Both the position numbers and the translations under genes were made by a program. The notes beneath the pieces were generated by a model. That model ran no database searches, was not told the origin of the DNA, and saw only the letters and a program-made list of their open reading frames with translations. Positions 23,500 through 35,801 of a stretch of DNA of 64,000 nucleotides are shown piece by piece (within the stretch, counting starts at the first letter, position 1; the number at the start of each line of letters is the position of its first letter). The stretch is from Escallonia rubra. Lineage: Eukaryota; Streptophyta; Magnoliopsida; Escalloniales; Escalloniaceae. Location of the stretch: the NCBI GenBank assembly GCA_033065855.1, contig JAVXUO010001493.1, forward strand, positions 207,501 to 271,500, in the 5' to 3' direction.

Positions 23500-24290
23500 T
23501 AACATACCAGTATTCCAAACAAGATCCAGAACATATTTTCTTTAGAAAATGGTGATTCTAGACTTGCTCCTCTCAACTTCCATATCTAGGAAGTACCTTA
23601 GTGCTCCAAGATCCTTTAGCTCAAACTCACCTGTAAGGTACAATTTTAAGGTATCTAATTCTCCACAGTCGCCTCCTGTAATAATGATACCATCCACATA
23701 CACTATAATGATGGCAATTTTTCCTTCCTTAGAGTGCTTGTAGTATAATGTATGGTCTGTTTATGCTTGCTTAAAACCTCTCCTTTTGATTGCTTGGGTG
23801 AACTTCTCGAACCATTTTCTAGGAGATTGCTTTAATCCATAGAGAGATTTGTTTAATCTACATACCAGATTATCTTCTATTTCAAACCCATGAGGACAAT
23901 CCATATAGACTTCTTCATGTAGGTTACCATTGAGGAAAGCATTCTTCACGTCGAACTGTTGTAGAGGCCAATCAAGGTTGAATGCCAATGATAGGAGGAC
24001 TCTCACTGTATTAAGTTTGGCTACTGGGGTGAAGGTCTCTTGATAATCTACATCATATGTTTGGGTGAACCCTCTGGCTACCGATCTCGCTTTATGCTGA
24101 TTAACACTCTCATCTGCATTAAAATTTACCGTGAACACCCACTTGAAACCTACTGTCTTCTTCTTTCTAGGCAGTTCCACAACTTCCCATGTATCATTCC
24201 TTTTAGAGCACCCATTTCTTCTTGGACCACAATTCTTCACTTAGGATCAGCAAGAGCTTCTTGTATGTTTCTCCGTATTTCTGTTTTAGA
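23500..24290 (-). pseudogene. Copia reverse transcriptase remnant
   Basis: The longest open piece (23761-24240) starts near WEVVELPRKKKTVGFKWVF and continues through QFDVKNAFLNGNLHEEVYM and LNKSLYGLKQSPRKWFEKF, all typical copia RT. Downstream, a stop separates the catalytic box, which reads VYVDGIII (23689-23700 encode YVDG). The second catalytic aspartate of YVDD is therefore replaced by glycine. Confidence 0.9.
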
Positions 24291-24900
24291 CAATAGTATT
24301 GTGAAGGCATGAAATGTGGAGATAGTTTTTTTTACAAGAAACAAACTTGGATTTAGGATGCTGATTACATGTTCTTGTTCCTTTCCTAAGGGCAATTGAC
24401 ATGTCTAGGTCCACATCTTCAGTCAAATTCTCAACACCCTTCTGAATGGAATGATCAATGCCATCATGATGAGTATGATCATCGGCTTGCTCAGGATCAG
24501 GACTGGGGATCGGTTCCGACTCTTGACCTTATAGAGATTCTAGTTTATCACCATTTAGAGGTTGTTTCTTGCATGAATACACAAGTAAAGGCCGAGAATT
24601 TCCCCCTGTTTCTAATATTTTCTTTTGTTCAATGAGTGGCATCATAGGTTCAGATTCGACATTGGGCAGGTTAGTTTATGGTGATGGTCCAGGTTTATGT
24701 TCATCCCAAGGCTTATCTTCATCTAAAGTCTCCCTCTGAAAATAAGTTTGATGAAAGAAAGGTTGAGACTCAAGAAATATGACATCCATAGAGATAAAGA
24801 AATGGTAGAGTGACGGGGAATAACACTTGTATCCACGGTGAGTATGGGAATACCAAATGAACACGCACTTATTGGATTTTGGATCGAGTTTAGATCGATA

Positions 24901-25801
24901 TTATGGCTGGACATGTACAAACGCAGTGCACCCGAAGGTTCTAAGGGGAATGGATGAGACACATCGAAAGGTTGGGTAAGGTTTTAGGAGTTTTGACATT
25001 GGAGAGGTGACTTTAAGGATTTTTGAGGGCATTTGGTTTATGAGATATGAAGCGGTTAGAATGGCTTCTCCCCAAAGATATTTTGGAACTTGCATGGTAA
25101 ACATTAGAGATCTTGAAACTTCCATGAGGTGACGGTTTGTTCTTTCGGCTACACCATTTTCCTATGGTGTCTCAGGACATGAGCTTTGGTTAATGATTCA
25201 ATTAGTTTGAAGGTACTCTTCAAGAATTGATTATAAGTATTCTTTTCCATTGTCAGTTCTCAAAGTTTGAATGGAAGCGTTAAATTGATTTTTTATCATT
25301 GTGTGAAACAATTGAAAGGTTTTACCAGCTTCAGACTTTTCTTTGAAGAGATAGACCCAACAAACGCTAGTATGGTCATCAATAAATATGATAAACCATC
25401 GGGTTCGTGAAACGTTCTTTATGCGATAAGGACCCTGGATGTCACAATGGATTAGGGAGAATGGGTGAGACACTTTATATGGTCTAACTGGAAAGGTTGT
25501 GCATGTGTGTTTGGCTAGCTAATAGATTTCACAAAAGAAATGACTCAGATTTTTTAATAAACAAATCTGGGTGCAAGTGTTTAAGGTAATGGAAATTAGG
25601 GTAGCCCAACCTGCAATGCCACAACATTATTAAGTCATCATTATTGGAAACAGAAGAAAAATTAACGGTCGTTGCTTGCTTCGCCATGTAGTCCTTATCC
25701 TCAAAATAGTAGAGTCTACCGCTTACTCTAGCACTACTAATCATCCTCGTCGATTCTAGCTCCTGGATTTCACAAAGAGATGCAGGAAATTTAGCAGTCA
25801 A
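24901..25801 (-). pseudogene. Copia pre-integrase and integrase remnant
   Basis: The zinc-binding pre-integrase segment (LWHCRLGYPNFHYLKHLHPDLF split by neighbours) lies at about 25540-25640. Integrase core pieces HCDIQGPYR and IIFIDDHTSVCWVYLFKEKSE lie around 25300-25460, then VPKYLWGEAILTASYLINQMP near 25020-25110. These match the copia integrase order. Several stops interrupt it. Confidence 0.85.
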
Positions 25802-25959
25802 TTAAGGTCGTGGGTCATCTTGCTCATAGAGATCAAATTACATGCTAAGTTCGGAACATGCAAAACCGAGTGCAAAATAATATTTTTTGACAGCCAAAAT
25901 AACCCTTTTCCAGCAACATTAGAGAATGTTCCATCAGCTATTTTTACTCTAGAATTTCT

Positions 25960-26196
25960 TCAGCAAGGAGTGTATGAGTAGAATACTGACGAGTTACCTA
26001 TCAAATGGTCTGAGGCCCCAAAATCAGGTATCCAAGGGCAACTATTTTGAGCACAAAGTGCAGTACCTTGTGCATAGTGGCTGGTTACAATGTTTTGGTT
26101 ACCCACAATTGGCTGACTCGAGTTTCTAGAGCTGCTCCAGTTGGGCCTTGGTGAAGTAGATCCCTTTTGTATCACTGCTAGCCCGAGTGTCTTCAT
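25960..26196 (-). pseudogene. Copia aspartic protease remnant
   Basis: The active-site region reads WIPDFGASDHLIGNSSVF (about 25980-26032). The usual D-S/T-G-A triad has phenylalanine in place of serine or threonine, which should abolish cleavage. Confidence 0.8.
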
Positions 26197-27103
26197 TCTT
26201 TTCTTCTACAGTAGCCTGAAATCCTTTTTCCTTGTTTGACCCCTGGGATTTCCAGTTGGATGGCTTACCGTGAATATCCCAGCAAGTGTCTTGGGTGTGG
26301 CCTGGTTTATTGCAATGACTGCACCGCAAACGTTTTCCTCTCTGGTTGCTTCTATGTTCTCCACTAGACCTGTCAATGGAGAGGTTATTCTTTGTGGCTA
26401 AAGCCACATTTTCCATGGGCATATCACCATTAGTATTTTTTCTTCGAGCATAACACGCCTCCTGCTAGCTTCACGACGCACTTCGGCAAATGCTTCATCA
26501 ACGGAAGGCAAAGGCCGACATCCCAATATCCTTCCTCTTACTTCATCCAACTCTCTATTGAGGCCAGTAAGGAACTCAAACAATCTTTCCTTCTTAAGGT
26601 GTCTTTTGAACTTCAAATTTCCTTCAAGATCACCCAAATCAGGTTCATAATGCATGTCCAACTCTTGCCAAAGGGTGTGCAGCTCATTGTAGTACTCGAT
26701 GATTTCCAAGTTTCCTTGATGCATTTCTTTTAATTTGTTCTTGATCTCAAATACCTAAGATGCATTCTCAAGATCAGAGTAATTCTTATTGACAGCATCC
26801 CAAATAGCCTTGGTAGTCTGAAGGAACAAATAGGTCCGACTATGTGCGGCTCCATTGAGTTGATCAACCACGCCATGACAATTGAGTTATTGACTTCCCA
26901 ATTGGCATATGTCAAATCTCCTAGAGCTGGACATTGGATCTCTCCAGTGATATATCCCATATTTCCTCTTCCTCGAATCACCAAGATGACAGATCGTGAC
27001 CACTAGAGGAAATTTTTTCCATCCAGTTTGTGCTCGTGATCTGCAACGAGGAATTGTCCTCGAAGGACTGTGGAATCGCTGGTTGATTGACAGCTTCTGA
27101 CAT
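26126..27103 (-). pseudogene. Copia gag remnant
   Basis: A plausible start codon lies at 27103 (MSEAVNQ), about 100 bases after the primer-binding site. The chain continues in shifted frames through a UBN2-type gag body (LIRE-like NLEIIEYYNELHTLWQELD, FEFLTGLNRELDEVRGRIL). It ends with a CCHC zinc knuckle, CSHCNKPGHTQDTC, near 26290-26330. Frameshifts and stops break it into at least three pieces. Confidence 0.85.
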
Positions 27104-27200
27104 GGTGGACGATGAAGAATCTTCTCCACACTTGACATCCTTTCTTCTTAGTTCAACGTTAGCTAAGTTCAAGGGCAGTGAGGAGAGACAACCGAGCACT

Positions 27201-27212
27201 GCTCTGATACCA
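27201..27212 (-). other. Primer-binding site, initiator tRNA-Met type
   Basis: TGGTATCAGAGC on the minus strand, complementary to the 3' end of plant initiator tRNA-Met. It directly abuts the 5' LTR with no spacer. Confidence 0.9.
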
Positions 27213-27424
27213 TAAAAGTGTATTTAATCGTATGAGAGAAATTCCATGTATTGACATTAGGAAATCTACATAACATATATACACCTGATTGGCATCTAAA
27301 CAAGGAAGAGAAGATCTCTAAATAAGGAATAACTAAATTACAGGGACAACTATCAATTAGGGTGCTAACTCCTAAAAATTAGGTCATATTTACAGTTATA
27401 GCTAATAGTCTGGAAATTCCAACA
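27213..27424 (-). repeat. 5' LTR of copia element
   Basis: Partner of 22530-22742. Its minus-strand 3' end is CACTTTTA, next to the primer-binding site. The other end, TGTTGG, borders the GTAGG target duplication. Confidence 0.9.
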
Positions 27425-27626
27425 GTAGGTTAATGGTGGCTTAATTACACGTCTAAGAGTTACTTAGAAGCATTATATAAAGATGTAAGAATGGTGCAAG
27501 TGTATGAAGAAAGAAGAGAAGTACGAGATAAAATTTTAAGTATATTATGTGTTCTCTTCAAGTTCTCTTCATGTCCTCCTCCTCATATTGAGTGAGTTTG
27601 AATGACCCTTTGTTTCCAACAAAGGC

Positions 27627-29786
27627 TGCTACAAGGACATTGATAGAGGAAGAAGAAGCTGCTGAAGAAGTCACCATGAAGCTGCAGGCAAGGTGTAAGA
27701 AAAGTGGGTGTCACAAGACTGTAGAGGCAACTGATATCATGTACAAGTTTAGGCTCCTTAACCCTAATTAGGGTATATGTAAGATACAATTACATGTGTG
27801 CCTATACATAGATATTTACTATATATTATTGAAGGGACGTTCACGGATGTGGTGATACCGCGCTAATCTTCTGATGCATATATTTTTCGGTGGTGTACAG
27901 ATTCCATCGACGGACTCTGCGTGTCTTTGTGGGTGCACGCGCTGTGTGTGAGCCAGGAATTGTCATAGAAGCAACACGAGAAAAAAGTTGAAATGTTTTG
28001 CACATCTAATAAATCATTAGAAACGTTGATTGCATCACAAATCTGATCCAAATGTCCTTTTAAGTTCTGTATGCCTGTTATACTTACCCAATCCTGCTCG
28101 ATACTCTGTTGCTTAAGCTCAGTATTGAGATACCATACTAAACAAAAATAACAACACCCCCCCCCCCCCCCCCCCAACAACCCCACACTACGCTACACTC
28201 ACTCAACTAGTGGAGAATATGATGTTTTATACACATGATAAACATGTTGTGTATCATGAAGGTAGGACATATTAGGAGAGGAGACCATTCCATTCACTAT
28301 AATGGGCTGTGTTTCCCTTAGGCATTCATCATAAGTACAAATGTATGCAATTATGGAAAGAGTCAACCGTGTGCTCGAGAGCATTACCTTGATGATTTCT
28401 TTATCGCCCACTCCAATTTCTCTCTAAAATATTCCCTCTGGCCCTTACCAACATCATTATCTTCTGCTGCATATGTTACCTCTTTACTTGGACTATATTG
28501 AGATCAAAAGTAACTATATCGGTTTGTTAATTTGTTGGGCATCTTGCAGAGTTGCACCAGTTTGCATACCTTAACAAAAAGTCGAGGCTTCTCATACTTG
28601 ATTCGTTCTTAATCATTGAATAGAGAAAACACCATTCATACTCTAGGTCTTACCTGTGATATTGTGTGTTTGGTTTTTTTTTGTGTTTTTGTGTGTGTGG
28701 GGGGGGGGGGGGGGGGGGGGAGGGGGAGAGAGAGAGAGAGAGAGAGAGAGGTAAAACTGAAAGGCCATGAATCCCAACAAACTCAAAAGTAACAGTAATG
28801 CTTTTGCTTTATCTTGGGGTGGTCTAAAGTGATATCAAAGGCGGTCTCCTCAAATGCCAGAGAAATATGGTCCCCCTAAGACCAAGGCATCTACAAAATT
28901 ATAGACCAAAGATGACTCTACTGGATCCATCGACTTGAGTCCCCAAGTTTGTTTTTCTTCTATACTCTCTTTGCACTGCATGCAGCTAATGGAAAAATCC
29001 AAAGAAGCTGGGCTGACATTTAGCCCTTCAATCCAACGTGATTACTATGATAGGTGTCCCGTTAACTATTGACATTGAAATCTTCCCTAGCTACTCAAAA
29101 CGTTGTTCTGATTGAATGACAGACAGGGATAAGTACGGCGGGCGGACAAATAAAAAAGCAGTAGCATCTTTGCCACTAAATGCCTCCCATGTTGCTAAAC
29201 TAGCTAGGTTATTTGGTGTAGCTCCGTGCAACTATAACCTTTGGTGAGTTTTTGATACTAAAGCTAGATCCAGACCCACTTTTTTGTTACCTCATCCTTT
29301 GCCTTTATAAGAGGAAAATCTTTCTGTTAATGTCTTTTAACAGCAAATGAAGCGTGAGGACCTCTCAAATAGTCCAGGTTTTTCCTTCTGACAATTAGTT
29401 AAGCTTATGAAGTACTAACATTTACGGGAGAATGGTAGGGACTCTTTATCTTATGCAACTTACATGAAAAGTTAAAATTTTTTGAGTTTGTGGTGGATCA
29501 AACGGTCCCTTGGAGATGCATCTTTATGCCTTAAGAAACATTGCTTTTGCTTTTCTTCATAAAGTTAAAGAGCAAAGATGATGAATCCAAAAAATACAGG
29601 GAAATAAAGTGGTAACTACATTGAAGGAAATAAAAGAGATAGGGTGAATATCGCAGTATCCAAGGCTCTTTGGCATTCTGTCTATGAATTTCAGTTCTGC
29701 TGACTTAATGGAATTCTTACAAATGATCACTTCTTTCCTTCAGTGATATTTAGTTCTTTCCCACACAGCTACTTACCTATAGCTCC
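27627..29786. other. Intergenic region upstream of the BAM3-like gene
   Basis: No gene is seen. 27627-27850 may be a copia 5' end (minus strand: TGATATCAG primer-like site near 27740, then a gag-like MVTSSAASSSS start). Homopolymers lie at 28157-28175 (C) and 28699-28720 (G), the latter followed by a GA microsatellite at 28726-28750. The last few hundred bases should hold the BAM3 promoter and 5'UTR; I could not assign a TATA box. Confidence 0.5.
28699..28750. repeat. Poly-G (22 G) plus GA microsatellite
   Basis: A TG-rich lead-in, a run of 22 G, then AGGGG and about 12 GA units. Simple-sequence DNA about 1 kb upstream of the receptor kinase start. Confidence 0.9.
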
Positions 29787-32700
29787 ATGGCTGCTTGCCT
29801 TGTCTTCCTCTCTTCTCTCTTCTTTGTACTCCTTACTTCTTCTCAGTCAATCTCTCCACATGCTCTTTCTCACAGAAGGCAAGCCTCAATCCTTGTTTCT
29901 CTCAAACAATCTTTCGAAGCCTCCTACCCTTCTTTAAATACCTGGAACATCTCAAATTACAGTTCCCTTTGCTCTTGGACTGGCATCAAGTGTGATGGCA
30001 ATAACAAGTCAGTCATCTCACTTGACATATCAAATTATAACCTCTCTGGCACTCTTTCCCCTGCCATAACTCAACTTAGAAGCATTGTCAATCTTTCCTT
30101 GGCCGGAAATGGTTTATCTGGAGCTTTCCCGCCAGAAATTCATAAGCTACCAAGACTTCAGTTCCTCAATATATCCAATAACCAGTTCAATGGAAGTTTG
30201 AATTGGGATTTCTCTCAGTTGAAGGAACTAGTATTGTTGGATGCCTACAACAATGACTTCTCTGGTTCACTTCCATTGGGTGTCACTCAGATTTCAAAGC
30301 TGAAGCATTTGGACTTTGGTGGGAACTACTTTTCTGGGAAAATACCTCCTAGCTATGGAAGTGGAGGTCTAGAGCAGCTCACTCATCTCTCCCTTGCTGG
30401 AAATGATCTGCGCGGTCCCATACCGAGTGAGATTGGTAATCTTACTAATCTGCGGCAGCTTTACTTGGGTTATTTCAATCAATTTGAGGGTGGGATCCCA
30501 ATAGAGTTTGGTAAGCTAGTCAACTTGGTTCATTTAGACCTTTCAAATTGCGGCTTGGAAGGTACAATTCCATCTGAATTGGGAAATTTGATCAACTTGG
30601 ACACCCTCTTCTTGCAAATAAATCAGCTCACTGGTACAATTCCACCCCAACTGGGAAATTTGATGCGTCTGAAATCTCTTGATCTCTCAAACAATGGCCT
30701 CACGGGAGGAATCCCCGTTGAGTTTGAAGGACTCCAGGAGATCACCCTCTTGAACCTTTTCATTAACAAGCTTCACGGAGACATTCCAGGTTTCATTGCA
30801 GCACTACCCAATTTACAAGTCTTGAAGCTCTGGCGGAACAATTTCGCAGGTTCCATTCCTTCAAAGCTTGGACAAAGCGGAATGCTGACAGAACTAGACC
30901 TTTCTACTAATAAGCTCACCGGAGTGATCCCAAAATCTCTATGCTTTGGGAGGAGGCTGGGAATCTTGATCTTGCTCAACAATTTTTTGTTTGGACCATT
31001 ACCGGATGATCTTGGTCAATGCGAGACCCTAATCAGAGTCAGAATAGGACAGAATTATCTGAGTGGAACAGTTCCAAATGGCCTTCTCTATCTGCCTGCA
31101 TTAGTACTCCTGGAACTGCAAAACAATTACCTCACTGGCCGACTCACGGCGGAGAAAAACAAGGTATCTTCAAAACTTGATGTGCTGAATCTCTCGAATA
31201 ATCGCTTGTCAGATTCTCTTCCTACTTCTCTAGGAGATTTCACCGGGTTAAAGATTCTCCAGTTGAGTGGAAACAGGTTTACTGGCGACATTCCACGCGA
31301 AATAGGCCAAATGAAAAGCGTGTTGAAGCTAGATATGAGTAGAAACAACTTCTCTGGCGAAATCCCTCCCGAGATTGGTAACTGTTTCTCTTTGACTTCC
31401 TTGGATTTGAGCCAAAACCAACTCTCTGGTCCAATACCAGTTCAAATTTCCCAAATCCACATATTAAATTACCTCAACATATCTTGGAACCAATTGAGCC
31501 AGAGCCTTCCTGAGGAAATTGGGTCCATGAAAAGCCTAACATCAGCAGATTTCTCCCACAATAACTTCAGTGGTCCAATCCCTGAAACCGGACAATATTC
31601 ATTTTTCAATTCTACTTCCTTCTTTGGTAATCCTGGCCTATGTGGATCCAACTTGTATCAACCTTGCAATGGTTCATCGACCTCAGCTGTACCATTAAAG
31701 CTGAATGACCAACTTGATAAGAAATCGAAGGCTGTCCCAGGAAAATATAAGCTTGTGTTCGCGTTGGGACTCTTAACCTGTTCCCTCATTTTTGTCATTT
31801 TGGCAATTATTAAGTCGCGGAAGCTAAGGAGGAACCCGAATTCATGGAAGCTGATGGCGTTCCAAAAGCTAGAATTTGGCAGCGCGGATATTTTGGAATG
31901 CGTGAAGGATAATAACATTATAGGCAGGGGTGGAGCCGGAATTGTTTATAGCGGAACAATGCCAAATGGAGAGCAAGTAGCGATCAAAAAGTTGGGAATG
32001 AATCAAGACTCTTCGTCTCATGATCACGGCCTATCTGCTGAAATAAAGACATTGGGTAGGATTCGACATAGGTACATCGTGAGGTTACTGGCGTTTTGTT
32101 CAAATAAAGAGACCAATTTGCTTGTTTACGAGTACATGCCAAATGGAAGTTTGGGTGAAGTTCTTCATGGAAAGAAAGGGAGCTCCCTGCAGTGGGATAG
32201 CAGGCTGAAAATTGCTGTAGAAGCTGCAAAGGGGCTTTCTTACTTGCACCACGATTGTTCCCCTTTGATACTTCATCGGGACGTGAAGTCAAATAATATC
32301 TTACTTAGTTCTGATCTTGAGGCTCATGTAGCAGACTTTGGACTTGCCAAGTTCTTGAGGGAGACTGGAACATCAGAGTGCATGTCTGCAATTGCTGGCT
32401 CTTACGGCTACATTGCTCCAGGTACTACATACTTAGCTTGTGTACTATATTAACCAGCGCTTGATCTAATCTAGGAACACGAAAACATACATTAGTTTTA
32501 GCAATACTACAGAATTGTACCATTTTTCTTTGCTGTTTTTATCAAGTCCTAAGCAGAAAACATGTTTTTCTCCAGAATGCAATAATATTTGTACGTAAAG
32601 AAAAACAAGGTCAACACGTCAAGACTTTTTTTTAAAGAAGAAATATCGACATGTTTGTTTATCGATCATAATTGTTTTTTACTTTTTTTCGAAAGAGCAA

Positions 32701-34137
32701 ACATTGACCACTACATGCCTCGAGATCGGTCTCCACTGAAAGCGGTAAGTGAAAGGAAAGATGCCCCGAAAATTCATTTTAGTTAAACCACTCAACGTAG
32801 TCATGATGATACAGGTCGTAGCTAGTATAATTTTATTAGCACCTGAGTCATGTGGGATCACACATAGATTCGGATCATCAAATATCTCCATCTACGTGAT
32901 TAAAAATGGATTGAGTACATGTATAAGAATATAACAACTGTTCCAAAGTAGTAAGCTAGCAGATCTGATGCAATTAAAGTAAAGTGCTGATCCGATAATA
33001 AAGGTGATATGGAAGAGCACCCACTAACATAAAGAGAACTTATCCTTTAGGTTTTTCTCTTTGCTTTACAATGGGTAATGGTTGGTGACACTTTACCTTT
33101 TCCTTGGAGAACATAAACCTATGTGAACTAGGACCAATCTAAACTCCTTTTGACTCAACCTGAACTCATGAATCCAAAGTACAGCGTTGGGATCTCAGCT
33201 TTAATTTCCCTTGACCCTATAAAGAGGCCGAATATGGACCACAACATACAGAAGCTAGCGCAGCAGCAGCACTCGCATTTCTTCTGTCTATACATCTTTG
33301 CTACTTTTTCCCAGGGTGATATGGTTACGTTTATTCCATTACATTTGCAAATGGAATATAATAGACAGGGCATCTCAATCAACACCACCCACAATTTTAT
33401 ATTCCAGCCTCATCATTAAACTAATAATCTACGTATCTTTGAAGTGGTCTAAGATACAGTGCTCATTTGCAAACCAGATATGTTCCTATTTCTTGTAACA
33501 CCATTATGTTCTTAATTGGGATTCATCATTTTTAATGAGCATTACGGATCGTAAAACTTAAACAAAATGGCAATACAGGCTAGCAATATGGGATCCTAAA
33601 ACTTATATTTGTGGAGATGATATGCTTGAATAGGAAAATGATGTCATTAGTAGTGTTGCAGCTGAAAAATAGTTGTATGATATGCTCTACTAGGGGTACC
33701 ATTCACTGTCAGTCTTTGATTTCGAGTTTATCATTTATTTATTTGCACCCTTAAAATTCTCTCTCATTTTTTCATTTGTGCTGAATGTGACAGAGTATGC
33801 GTACACACTGAAAGTTGACGAGAAGAGCGACGTGTATAGCTTCGGGGTGGTACTCTTAGAGCTTATAACGGGGAGAAAGCCGGTTGGTGACTTTGGAGAA
33901 GAAGGTTTGGACATTGTTCAGTGGGCCAAAATGCAAACGAATTGGAGCAAGGAAAGGGTGGTGAAGATCTTAGATGAGCGACTGATCAAAAGCACCCGGC
34001 TACTAGACGAAGCAATGCAGGTTTTCTTTGTGGCAACACTGTGCGTTCAAGAACACAGCGTGGAACGGCCGACCATGAGAGAAGTTGTCCAGATGCTTGC
34101 ACAAGCTAAACAACCTTATACCTTTCAAATGCAATGA
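29787..34137 (+). CDS. BAM3: BAM3-like LRR receptor kinase (CLAVATA1/BAM family)
   Basis: Exons 29787-32421 and 33794-34137 join in frame (P|G-AG|Y, giving [20 protein letters not shown]) to 992 residues. This plasma-membrane receptor family binds CLE peptides; Arabidopsis BAM3 perceives CLE45 in root protophloem. Visible in order: signal peptide (1-21), LRRNT cap with [10 protein letters not shown] (about 65), about 20 extracellular LRRs to about residue 600, a membrane span (about 653-675, [20 protein letters not shown]) and stop-transfer RKLRR. The kinase follows, with GRGGAG (about 712), VAIKK (about 730), HRD (about 829), DFG (about 849) and APE across the exon junction. All catalytic motifs are present, so it should be active. 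Alternative names in the CLV1/BAM group are possible; length, the neighbouring TAF11 gene and sequence style favour BAM3. Confidence 0.95.
32422..33793 (+). other. Single intron of the BAM3-like gene
   Basis: Donor CCAG|GTACTA, acceptor GTGACAG|AGTATG. The phase-1 intron splits the glutamate codon of the kinase APE motif, a position shared by CLV1-family kinases. It is non-coding and AT-rich, with no bordered transposon. Read-through would end the protein at a stop at 32451-32453. Confidence 0.9.
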
Positions 34138-35378
34138 CTTCTGAACTTCAGTTGATTGTTAACACTGGAATGCTTAAGCTTTACTGGTTGAAATTGACTG
34201 CTAGCTTAAACAGTATGGTAGTGAGTGCTGGTACAGCAATTTGCCATTTCCCACAGCCAGCTAATAGTATAATTTACCATCAGAAGCGAATTATCTTCTT
34301 TTTCTTGTATTTACGTTTTTCTTCTTGTCTTTAAGTACCTTTTTAGCTAAAAATCTTATATGATTAATCAACTATGTTCTTACCAAGTTGATGCTATTGG
34401 TATTCGAGAGTTAATATGGCCACCAAGAAAGTTATAAACTTCAATTGGCTACACAACCACACGCAACCAATCTTTACATCCAATTTCAATTTATCGTGTA
34501 GCTAAAAGCTTATATTGCTCTCTTGTCCAGGTTTTGAATCCCTCAGGCAATTAACCAACTTTCCTAGATAGACTAGTATAGCTAAAAGCTTTCGATTCCA
34601 GCCCAACTAAACCGTGGCCGTAGCATAACTTAGCTCGAGTAGCTTTAATCTCCCACCTGTTCAAGGCCATCTCTTTTGGTTTCCCGGATGTTTATATACT
34701 CTGTCCACCAGTAGCGTCGTTGGAACCAAGTTCCTCACTGTATTTGCATTACAGGATCTGGGTTCACACTAGCTTAGGTGTCATAATAGTATGATAACGT
34801 GGATACAAGAATATGCAACATGGTGTTCATTGAGGCGAGCCAAGCGCCCATAGGGGTGGATAAACATCAAAAGAATGGGAGAGAGTGCAATCAACTGAAG
34901 AAACGTGGCACAAAAGAAGCCTTGTGGAAAGTAGTTCTCTGAACTTAATAAGAAAACTAGTTTAGAATGGTTAATTCGGTTGGAAATTTTTGGCCTTCTA
35001 AATCTCTCATTCAAATCCCTTCTAAAATATATAACTTCTCTTTTGTATTTACAAAGTAGTGGATTTCATTCAAGGTACTTTCAAATCCTCAAGCAAAGTG
35101 AAATTTCCAGTTGAAACTCCTCGATAGCTAAAAACTCAGTGGTTAAAAAATGAATGTCGGTACTCAGAACTGGAAACACTGAGAGTAACGGCAACAAGTA
35201 AAATGGATACTTGTCCTTTCCCCTTGTTACGCATGGTGTAAGACTTGACGGCTGAACAAGTCTTTGCTTTGCTGCTTTGATTAATATTATCATTGCATTT
35301 ACAAATATCAAACTTTGTGCATTTGGTAGTTGTGTACCTTGAATTACTTTCGCATCGATTATCTCTTAAAGTGCAAAA
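34138..35378. other. BAM3-like 3' flank, no gene
   Basis: The 3'UTR lies at the start. The rest is AT-rich, with only short meaningless open frames and no bordered element. Confidence 0.5.
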
Positions 35379-35383
35379 GAAAG

Positions 35384-35801
35384 TGTTGCTGCTAAAAATA
35401 TGTTCCGCGTATGCTCTGAAACCCTAACCTGGACCGATGACCAGTAAGACAGAAAACGAGTGACCGTCGGGTGGGGTTCTCCGCGGAGAACCCTCTAATG
35501 CTTAAGTCAGAGCGCAATTACAGGATAGTAACTCTAAAAAAGCATGAAAGACTGTATATCTTTGTGTATGTAGTTGTCTGCGTACCTGGGGGTAGCCCCC
35601 TTTATATAGTTGTAGGTAGAAGACCCTTAGTAGGACTAGGACGTGGGCCATATATGTTAGAATCGCGTTAGGACCTTGAGGATAAGGTCACGATCTCTGA
35701 TAACTCTTTTAGAATCCTAATCCTTAATAAGGTAGTCTGACCCTGTTTGACAGGGAGTGCCGGGTGTCCCTCAATTATTGGATTCTCTTTGAGTTATATC
35801 G
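35384..35801 (-). repeat. LTR (left) of the non-coding LTR element
   Basis: Pairs with 39682-40087. It carries an extra roughly 15-base stretch with the palindrome TTCTCCGCGGAGAA near 35478, absent from the partner. Confidence 0.85.

Larger units (their letters stand above)
22530..27424 (-). mobile_element. Full-length, inactive Ty1/copia retrotransposon
   Basis: Direct LTRs (22530-22742 and 27213-27424) enclose gag, protease, integrase, RT and RNase H remnants in copia order on the minus strand. The exact 5-bp duplication GTAGG flanks it (22525-22529 and 27425-27429). A primer-binding site for initiator tRNA-Met (TGGTATCAGAGC) abuts the 5' LTR and a polypurine tract (TTGAGGGGGAG) abuts the 3' LTR. 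By eye the LTRs differ at about 20 of 205 aligned bases, so the insertion is not recent. Stops split every domain, the protease motif reads DFGA instead of DSGA or DTGA, and RT reads YVDG instead of YVDD, so it cannot transpose on its own. Confidence 0.95.
22372..27621 (+). mobile_element. Solo copia-type LTR interrupted by a full copia element
   Basis: Once the copia element at 22530-27424 is removed, the flanks read as a roughly 350-bp LTR. It begins TGTTAGAATTTAAAC at 22372 and ends GTTTCCAACA at 27621. The right part has a TATA-like TATATAAAG at about 27475. Candidate 5-bp flanks are GAGGC and AAGGC (one mismatch). Assignment as a solo LTR is inference from terminal sequence and size. Confidence 0.5.

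Noticed and set aside
32422..32453. Stop ending the long BAM3 exon frame as a true C-terminus
   Set aside because: A GT donor at 32422 joins in phase to 33794 and completes the APE motif and kinase C-lobe; the stop lies in the intron.
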